Position numbers and translations under genes: made by a program. A stretch of DNA of 64,000 nt from Aedes albopictus (Eukaryota > Arthropoda > Insecta > Diptera > Culicidae): the NCBI RefSeq assembly GCF_035046485.1, contig NC_085137.1, forward strand, positions 346,012,505-346,076,504, read 5' to 3'. Each line of letters begins with the position of its first letter. The stretch's first letter is position 1. The notes under the pieces are model-generated. The model was not told the origin of the DNA. It saw nothing but the letters and a program-made list of their open reading frames with translations, and ran no database searches. Shown here in pieces: positions 1 through 8,700 of this stretch.

Positions 1-119
1 GTCACCATCTGTAACGGGACCACGACCCCACTCATTTTCAAAATTGCAACCGAACGCGTTTACTTAAAGATATGTCATCATTTATAAAAACTCTCCAACA
101 CTTCTTAAAACTACACTAT

Positions 120-125
120 TTTATT
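120..125 (-). terminator. Poly(A) signal AATAAA in left LTR
   Basis: AATAAA on the minus strand lies about 280 nt downstream of the initiator. That defines an R/U5 boundary in the remaining ~110 bp of the LTR. The same signal occurs at 14604-14609 in the other copy. Confidence 0.55.
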
Positions 126-401
126 ATCCGAGTATAAATATTTTAATTTCCACAGTGCACTGAATTAGAAATGAACATCTACAAATGAAACACACTAACT
201 GACTATCTAAACCACTAAACTGAATCACTAACTGCCTGAACTGAACTACTTTTTATCAAGTTTAAATAGGAAAAACCTAAGCAAACTGGTCTCAACTGAT
301 TTTTCCAAGTTAAGATGGAGTACAAGAGTAGTCGATTAGCCAGAAATGGCGTCGAGCTCAAGACCCAAACTTAACAATGGAAAAATTCTAAACACAAACT
401 G

Positions 402-440
402 ACTGACCTCGATCCTTGGATCTGCTACCCCTTATATAAG
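402..440 (-). promoter_or_regulatory. Core promoter of left LTR (TATA + initiator)
   Basis: On the minus strand a TATATAAG box (about 431-438) is followed roughly 32-34 nt downstream by GGTCAGTC (about 402-408), which contains the arthropod initiator TCAGT. This spacing is what a TATA/Inr Pol II promoter needs. It marks the U3/R boundary near 404 and fixes the transcription direction as leftward. Confidence 0.7.
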
Positions 441-1783
441 GGTCCTCTCCCTAACCATCAACTCTTATTCTCCTGATCATAAATATGATCCGATCAAAAT
501 TCTCCAGGACTCTCTCCGAGACCAGAGGGAAATTTATTTCCAAATGCCCCATGCATAATTGATTATTAATTACGCTCTTTTCTAATCTTTGCATCTCCCA
601 CATCCGTGAGAGCAATTCTAAACTCTTCCCTACACGGATGATCAATTTTCCCTATGCCTCCCATTTCGCCATCTCACATCCGCGAGATTAATTGAGCCTC
701 CAGAACGAATGGCCAATTTATTCTCTCCTCTGAGATTCGGACCTCCCAAAAACTCTCCCCAAAACAAAACAGAAAGGCTAAATCTCCGATGCATCATAGC
801 ATCCCCATCCACATTCTCACATCTGTGAGATCATATCAAAATTCTGAGGGGAGCGAAAGTACTCGCGAATTCAATCTCAAAATTTCTTGCCTTAGTGGCT
901 GAGTCATCAAGGGCCACACCAATCATCATCATCCCCGAACTTGATTTTTCATGAACGCACCGGGCGATCATAAATTTATAGTGTTTACTTTTCTTCGTCG
1001 CCCGTCTTAGTTTTACGATTACTCATGCGTTAGAATTTTCACGCCTTCTAAGCATGGATGTGTGGACGGTCGTCCGATCGATTCAAAACATAATTTTACG
1101 ATCCAATTATGATCGTCGTCTGTGATTACCTTTCTTTTTCGGGGAAGGTTATGCATTTCCAAGTTTTTTCTTGTTGCAAAAACAATCAGATCATTCTTCT
1201 CAACCCATTTTACGATCATCCCTTCATTTCCATATCGGCTTGAGGTTGTTGCATAATCAGCAAAAATCCTCTGCGTGTGAAGTCTTGTATAATTTACGAC
1301 CCGAAAGAAAAAACCTGTAGTTCTAGCATCCCGTCGTTAGCGATCGGATTTCTAGGCAATTGTTTATTTCATCAAGACAACCCTGTAGGTACTTGAATTT
1401 CGTCACCCCGAATACAGGCAGAGAAGGCTTCAACATATGTTGAAAACCATGCCCAATGTTTATGCCATAAATTAAAAGCCGAGATCCCAAAATGTTGGTT
1501 TCCCTTTCTCGAGTCATTCTTGACCTCCTGACTCTCTCCCTTTTTGTCGCTAGTTCTTAATATTCCCAACAATTGATATCATTGTTCATCATCGTGTACC
1601 AACACAAAAAATATGTTTTTCCTTCGATACTTTTCATATCTCTTATTTCGGCATGAGCGAAAAAATGCAAAATTATTGCAAATGATTGGGGAAAAGGGTG
1701 GCGGACGTCCCAATCCCGAGAAATGGCAAAAAAATGTCATTTTGGCAATAAATTGCTGAATCTCAATTCAGCGGTTTGTTGCA

Positions 1784-1801
1784 TTCCCTTACTTTTCCCG
1801 C
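1784..1801 (-). other. Polypurine tract next to left LTR
   Basis: The minus strand reads GCGGGAAAAGTAAGGGAA directly against the TGCA start of the left LTR. This is the expected position and composition of the plus-strand primer of an LTR element, and it identifies the left LTR as the 3' LTR. Confidence 0.65.
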
Positions 1802-2089
1802 AAAAAAATTAAGAAATTTCTTAAAATTTCTTAATTTTTTTAAAATGTTGGTTTAAAATGTTGGTTTTAAAATGTTTCAGCACTTTTATTCTTATTCTTC
1901 CTTATATCGACTTGGTCATAAATTATCGATTTGAATCATTGATGCATGTTAAAATCAAATCTTATTTTATATATTCATGATATTTTTATATGATTTTCTT
2001 TTTTCCTTTTTTTAATATTTGGAACAGGCAAGACCGACAGTCTTCTTCTCATCTTTGGGAGCAAATTTGGCTGTTTTTTTTTCATTCAA

Positions 2090-2890
2090 GAACTTTATCA
2101 TACCGTTACAGTACCGTACCTTGATGAAATCAGGAAGTTTGTTTTTCCTGGTGGTAGCTGGGTATACCAAACCGAACCATTTTCCATTTTCTTTGTTTAC
2201 CATAACGTTTTCTCTTTTGATTGTTTTCGTTTCATGGTCATGTTATTCATTCAAGAACTTTTTTGTATCGCTGGATACAGTACCTTGACGAATCAGGAAT
2301 GTCTCTATTCCTGGCGGTAGCTTGGTTTACCAGACCAGACCATTGATATTTATTTATTTATTTTTTTTTTCATTGCTGGACCCAAGGTATTCATTATTGT
2401 TTGATGGCTTATTTATTATTCATTCAAGCACTATGTGTATCAATGGATACAGTACCTTGATGAATCAGGAATGCTGCATTCCTGGTGGTAGCTTGGTTTA
2501 CCAGACCGCGCCATTTTCGTTTTTTATCGATTCTTCGTTTCTTCGCGTTTTTGTTTTTTTTTATCATTTCGTGGCATATTTATTTCATTTATTATTTATT
2601 ATTCACTCAAGAACTTTTTAGTATCGTTAGATACAGTACCTTGATGAATCAGGAATGCTGTATTCCTGGTGGTAGCTAGGTTTACCAAACTATGCCATTT
2701 TCGTTTTTCCGTTTTCTTTAGCATAGTTTTTTTCATATTTCATGTTTTATATTTCTTGGCATATTTATTAAGCATATTATTTATTATTCATTCAAGAACT
2801 TGTTAGTATCGTAAGATACAGTACCTTGATGAATCAGGAATATTATCATTCCTGGTGGTAGCTTGGTTTACCAAACCTCTGATACTCTGT
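2090..2890. repeat. ~175-bp tandem repeat array, five copies
   Basis: Five units carry the core taccttgaTGAATCAGGAAT, then ATTCCTGGTGGTAGCTTGG and TTTACCA. The cores sit near 2114, 2281, 2453, 2637 and 2822, so periods are about 167-185 bp. Each core contains a small hairpin (AGGAAT ... ATTCCT). Spacers are T-rich and more divergent than the cores. The array lies at the 3' end of the non-autonomous element's interior, where a cis-acting signal or RNA structure might sit. Confidence 0.8.
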
Positions 2891-4059
2891 ACTTTGGCAA
2901 TGTGGGGAAAACAAAACTGTCCAATTCCATACTTTTCATTTTCAAACATCTCGTTTAATATATTCTGCACATTCATTCTGGTGTGGCCAACACCTTGTCC
3001 AATCATTCATTCTTGCAAACAAACATAGGTAAATTGATAAAACTATTGCCTGATTTTTAGCTTTCCAAATGGTACAGAATTTGACGACTCGTCGACAATG
3101 TAATTTCAATTATATGCCATATTTTTTTTTTTTTAGTTTCCGATGCCAGATTTAGTCTTTTTTGTATATTTTTATCTCTATCTTTCTTTATTCAATGGAT
3201 ATGGTGCACCTTGGTCCGAATAATGTTCATATGAATTTGTATTAATTGTATTAATGGTTCTGTATCAGCCTCTGGTTGTATGTATTTGTCCCTTTATTCG
3301 TTGTTTTTTTTTATTACTATTTTATTTTATTTTTTTGACTTGTCGTATTCAAATTAGAAGTATTCAGCTCATTATCGACCTGCTGGAATTTCGTTACGAT
3401 TTTTTTTTGTAATAGGGGTAATTAATTCATTTTCGTTAAAAAAATTCCCATGGTATAAACATGCATCAATGTTTATTATTACATTCATGTCTTTCTTGAA
3501 GATTTTGGTAGTGTCTCTGTCATAACTATGTGATTTATTACCTAGGAAACTCGCTATTATGTTATTAAGCGATACTTTGCTTTATCATTTTTGTTAAAAA
3601 TAAAATCTGTAAATTGATAGCGCGCTAAAAGCAGCAATACGATCGACCGGTGTGCTCATTCTCAAAAAATACATGTATTACTCGTTTCCGTATATCTTAA
3701 ACGTTTTATTTTATGTTATTATTCCTTATTTTCATGATTTCCATGTTGATTGTGAGGAAATTTCACATGATCTTCATTTTAAACAACCTTTTATATTTTT
3801 TTTCGATTTTCATTTAGTTCAATCAGATGTATTTTTACCTATATATATTAAACAAACTTAAAAATTTCATTACTGTTGTAGCCCAATCATTTATACTTTG
3901 TTATGCGATTGTTTTCTCGATTTGTTCTCGTTTTTTAACCCATACATTTGCAATGAACTGAAGGTATAATCTAATTGATCCCTAATCAATGATGAGAGAA
4001 AAAAAAAACAAGATGCGAATCTATTCTTGTTTGTTTTTACCACATGTTTCTTCCCTTGA

Positions 4060-4610
4060 AAAATTAAATCCATTATGTTTATTGCAAACACACTTCTTCA
4101 CTCCTCCTCTCCGCACACGAAGGCATTGACACCCAAAAATTCTACAGCAACAGTAAGCAACATTAAGTGGCTTGTGACGATAGAAAATGTGCATCTGCAA
4201 GCAAAACGAAAACGTTGTCGCGTCTCTTTCCTTATCCGTGATAGCCGAAAGAAGAGAAAACAAATTTCTGCTTCATTCCATTTTCGACTTTCAGTGCTAT
4301 AGGATACTGGAGAAAGAAACATGGTAAGTGTAATTCAGCTAGAAAAATTAGTGAACTTTTCATTTTTTTTTTTAATCTGATTTATTTTTCCTTTTCTTTT
4401 CTAGGGATGTCACAATGTCACATCGTCTTAATTTGGGACATGGAACTTACAAAATGCTCGGAAGTTAACCAAGTCCTTCGATGGAATCCAGGCGTGCTCC
4501 GTGCAGTGGACCATCACCAGGATGGAGAAATCCATCTCTACCCGTACAACAAGGCCGGGGATTCAGAGTGCAAGGGAAAAAACATACACATAGAAATTTA
4601 TGTAAAATAA
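4060..4610 (+). other. Exon-intron-like patch, possible captured transcript
   Basis: On the plus strand a less AT-rich stretch ends in ATG|GTAAGTG near 4320. An ~80-bp T-rich segment then ends in TTTCTTTTCTAG|G near 4405, followed by a second less AT-rich stretch to an AATAAA-like site near 4605. This looks like a donor, pyrimidine tract and acceptor. The reading frames are short (the longest is 67 codons at 4407-4610) and I do not recognise a protein. It may be a captured host gene fragment or chance. Confidence 0.25.
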
Positions 4611-4939
4611 ATTTCAATCATTCTAATCAATTTCTAAGTGCTTTTATTGTGTTTAGTTATCATTTTTTTTATTTTAGATACGATTAAACGTTAGTGTGTT
4701 CAATGGTAGTGTCAGTAAGGGAACGAAAAAGGAAAAAAAATAAACGGTAAGTTTTTTTCTTCCTTATTATTACTTTTAAGTGTGGTGTTCCCTTAAAATT
4801 TCATAAATGTTGAAACCAAGTTATTTTATCTTCGCTAGATATTTTTTAAGTGTTAAACATTATTCCAGATTCAAAATTGGAACGTTTCGAACCATTCAGT
4901 ATGATTCCCCATATCTTATCTTTTGTCATGAAAAATTAC

Positions 4940-5694
4940 TGTTGGCAGACCCCTGCTGCCAGCGCGCACCTACTTCGTATCAACCGTGGATCTACGCACA
5001 CCAACAGAAGGATCGATAGTAACTCATAGGCGTCAGGTATCATAGCTGTCAAACCGTAAGTAAACAGAGAACATAAGGAGTACCGCATGCTTCGCTAAGA
5101 ATTCTTGCCGTTATTTAAACAAACATTTACAGTTAATTTGTAGTTTTATTGATTATAATATTGCCTGATATATATTGAACTACTTACAAAATTAGGTAAT
5201 ATAAGTGAACTAAATAATTTGACAATATTCCATAATAATTATTACTTTGCTCGTGCGATAGGTGATCTGATGTAAATATCCGCTATAACCTGAAAAACTT
5301 AATATCTACAGATTGTTCTAAAACGGTAAGAAAAATAATTGAATTCCTCCTAAATTAGGAAAAATTAAAAAAAAAAAACAATTTACCTAATCTAGTTAAG
5401 CTAACGACCACAACGAGGCTACACTAGGCGAACATTCAAGGGACTAAAACGTAAGTTCAAAGTTATTATAAGCTGTATGTACCTATATTACGATGAATTA
5501 CTCAGATGTAAAATTGAACTATCAAGTGAATTTGCTGTGTATCATGAAGCATTAACTTCTATTACATAAAATTACTGTTTCCCATTAGGAAAATTATAAC
5601 TATCCGCTCCAACAACACTCAGCTATTGTGTTTTATTACGGTGGTTATATTTACGGATCCTGCTCCCTCGAACTCGTTGGTGGAAGATCCAACA
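4940..5694 (+). repeat. BEL/Pao 5' LTR
   Basis: Direct repeat of 11678-12433 with TG...CA ends, preceded by ATTAC. It has a run of 12 A near 5367 where the other LTR has 13. The leader between the LTR and the Gag start is only 38 nt. I could not identify a primer-binding site with confidence. Confidence 0.95.
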
Positions 5695-5732
5695 TCTTAT
5701 AATTTTCGTTTTATGGTCAACTAGCCTCTATC

Positions 5733-8700
5733 ATGTCGAACCGTGGTGAATCAGATACAGGTGCAAAGAAGAAAAAGGCTCCAAAATCTAAAGGAAGCCG
5801 CGTATCAAGTGAGCAGAATGAAAATAATAACCCAGCAGTAGTGGTCACCAGCGAACCAGATCCTAATCAGTCAGCAGCGAATAAAACTGTACCTGGGCGT
5901 TCATGCAAGTCGTGCAAAGGACCGGATTCAGGAGGAATGGTACAGTGTGACGATTGTGATAAATGGCATCATTTTACTTGCGTTGGGGTTTCCGAAGAGG
6001 TGGAAAATCAAAACTGGAGTTGTCCGAAATGCGTGTCCGCAAAATGGATCCATCGAGAACGATCCACCTCACCCAACCACCTTCAAATAAAAGATGCAAG
6101 AGATCGTCCGAGTAAATCCGACAAGCCAGCAGATTCGGTTAACGAACCAAACCTGATCATAGATGCTGCATCAGGAAAGCCGTCGCTGAAAGGTTCCAGT
6201 ATTGGGAGTACTACATCATCTAGAAGATCTTCAAGAACGCTGTTAAAGCTACAAATGGAGAAACTGGAGGCAGAACGTAGAATCGAGCGTGAATTCCTGG
6301 ACAAAAAGTTCGCCCTTCTGGAGGAAATGGCCAGTGAGGGTTCTTCGTATTCTTCAAGTGTCTCTTCAAGCATGAACCGCGTACGGGACTGGGTAAAAAG
6401 TAACGAAGCGAAAGAAGATTGTCCTGGTGGCTTGGTTTCGTTCGAACCCCAACGCAATTCCACCCACTACCAACAGTCGTTACCCCCACCCAATCCGAAC
6501 TGTCTATCTGCACATCTGGATCAGCTAACAATTGGTCGTACGTTTTCGGTTAGAGGGAATAGTCTCCGTCGCGATGTAGAATTGTCAGCTAAATCGACCA
6601 TGCCAAACGACTACCGTCAGTCTTCAGCCGCTGTACCACCCGGACTGACTGGAAATTGCAATTTCCCGAGAGAGGCAGCTGGTATACACTGCTCTGGAAA
6701 TCGTTCCCATCAGATGGACGATGACCTATGCCCGCTTAGCTCGAAACAAATAGCGGCACGTCAAGCTATATCGAAAGATCTTCCTGCTTTTTCTGGGAAA
6801 TCCGAAGAATGGCCAATATTCTATTCGACATTCACTAACACTTCGGTGATGTGTGGATTCACAGACGCAGAGAATGCGATCAGACTACAAAAGTGCCTCA
6901 CGGGAAGAGCGTACGATGCTGTTAAAAGTCTGTTGATGTATCCGTCGAACGTGAGAAGAGTAATAGCAACCCTCCAGATGCGCTTCGGGCAGCCGGAAGC
7001 TGTTATCCATTCGCTAATTGGGAAAATCAATGAACTGCCGATGCTCAGAGAAGACAAATTGGAGACAATCATGGACTTCGCGGTTGAGGTGCAGAATTTC
7101 TGTTCGATTTTGGATGTCTGTGGTTTAGAGGAACACATGTATAACGTGTCTTTGCTTCATCAGCTCGTTAGTCGACTCCCGCCATCAATTAAACTCGATT
7201 GGGCCAGGTATAGACAAACATGTCCTAAAGTCAATTTAGCCACATTTGGCAACTGGATGTACTCCCTGGCGGAAGCAGCAAGTACGGTGACCATTCCAGG
7301 AATACAAGAACCTAAAGCAGTGCGCAATGACTCCCGTTCATCAAAGAAAGGACCCGGTTTCCTCAATGCTCACCTAGAATCAGGAACGTCAGACTCCTAC
7401 TCCCAAACGGATAACTGTGGAAAAAACAGCGACAAATGCCCCGTGTGTAATGCTAACTGCACAAGCGTGGACAAGTGTAGACAGTTCTTGGAAATGCCAC
7501 GTGAGTCACGATGGATCGTAGTGAGAAACTGCAGTTTGTGTCGACGATGCCTCCGCAAACACTATGGTGATTGTCAAACGAAGGTTTGCGGTAAGGATGG
7601 GTGCTCTTTTAAGCACCACGAGCTTCTCCACAAAGAACAAAAACTCAAAGGAGAAAAGGTGTTTGACCATAGTGAATCGAATCCAGAACAAACTTCTGCA
7701 CGTCATGGGTGTAACACGCACGGTTCCAATTCCAGTGCTGTCTTATTTCGCTATCTACCAGTGGTCATCTACGGCGACAGAGGTTCAATTTGCACATTTG
7801 CCTTCCTCGACGATGGATCGGAGTTGACTCTTCTAGATCAAGACTTAGCCGACGAACTTGGGCTTGAGGGAGTGGAACACCCTTTAAGTCTTCGCTGGAC
7901 GGGGGGAACCGAGCGCTTCGAAAAACATTCACGTGTCATCAATGTGTCAATTGCGGGTCAACATGACGGAGCGAGGAAGTTCAATCTGGATGCGGTACGA
8001 ACGGTGAAGGAGCTACAACTTCCGTATCAAACACTGGACATGGATGAAATGAGACGACAATATCCGCATCTTCGAAGCGTGCCTATTGAATCATATGAAC
8101 GAGTACGACCGAGAATTCTCATAGGCATGAAACACATTCATGTGAGCTTGGTCTTAAAAGGCCTAGAAGGAAAACTGGACGAACCTATCGCAACAAAAAC
8201 GAGGCTCGGTTGGACCGTATGCGGTGTGAGTTGCGAAAATACTGCGTCAAGCTTGGTGCACTTCTCCTACCATGTAAAATCAAACGAAACGAGCGATGAA
8301 GATTTGCACCAGACAATGAAGGAGTATTTTGCTCTTGACAGTCTTGGAGTAATGAAACCGAGTCAAGCACTTCTGTCATCCGACGATCAGAGAGCCTGTA
8401 AACTATTGGAGTCCTCTACAGTCTATAACGGAAACAGGTATGAAACTGGACTTCTGTGGCGGAACGACAACATTCGACTTCCCGATAGCCGACCAATGGC
8501 TATTCGTCGACATCATCATCTGCAGAAACGAATGCAAAGTGAGCCTACGCTAGCAAAAGCCCTTAACGAAAAGATACACGATTATCTTCAGAAAGGTTAT
8601 ATACGGAGGTTACAACCACACGAAGAAAACCTGCATGTGAAGCGCTCCTGGTACTTACCCATCTTTCCAGTCGTGAATCCCAACAAACCCGGCAAAATAC

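Larger units (their letters stand above)
10..1783 (-). repeat. Left LTR (3' LTR of the minus-strand element)
   Basis: Matches 14494-16005 as a direct repeat. On the minus strand it begins TGCAACAAACC and ends GGTCCCGTTACA, giving TG...CA ends. Positions 10 to about 1214 are nearly identical to the right copy (I saw one substitution cluster near 425). The U3-distal part (about 1215-1783) holds two segments absent from the right copy (about 1215-1340 and 1512-1650) and many substitutions. The LTR is unusually long at 1774 bp. Confidence 0.8.
1802..4939. other. Interior of the LARD-like element, 3' part, no gene
   Basis: AT-rich sequence with long T runs and no convincing coding frame on either strand. 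It includes the ~175-bp tandem array at 2090-2890 and an exon-like patch at 4060-4610. It ends at the BEL target duplication ATTAC (4935-4939). Confidence 0.6.

Noticed and set aside
2090..2890. CRISPR-like array
   Set aside because: Repeats are ~175 bp with similar, T-rich spacers in a eukaryotic setting; this is an ordinary tandem repeat.
5695..5732. Primer-binding site of the BEL element
   Set aside because: No TGG-starting tRNA complement is visible next to the LTR, so I left it unassigned.
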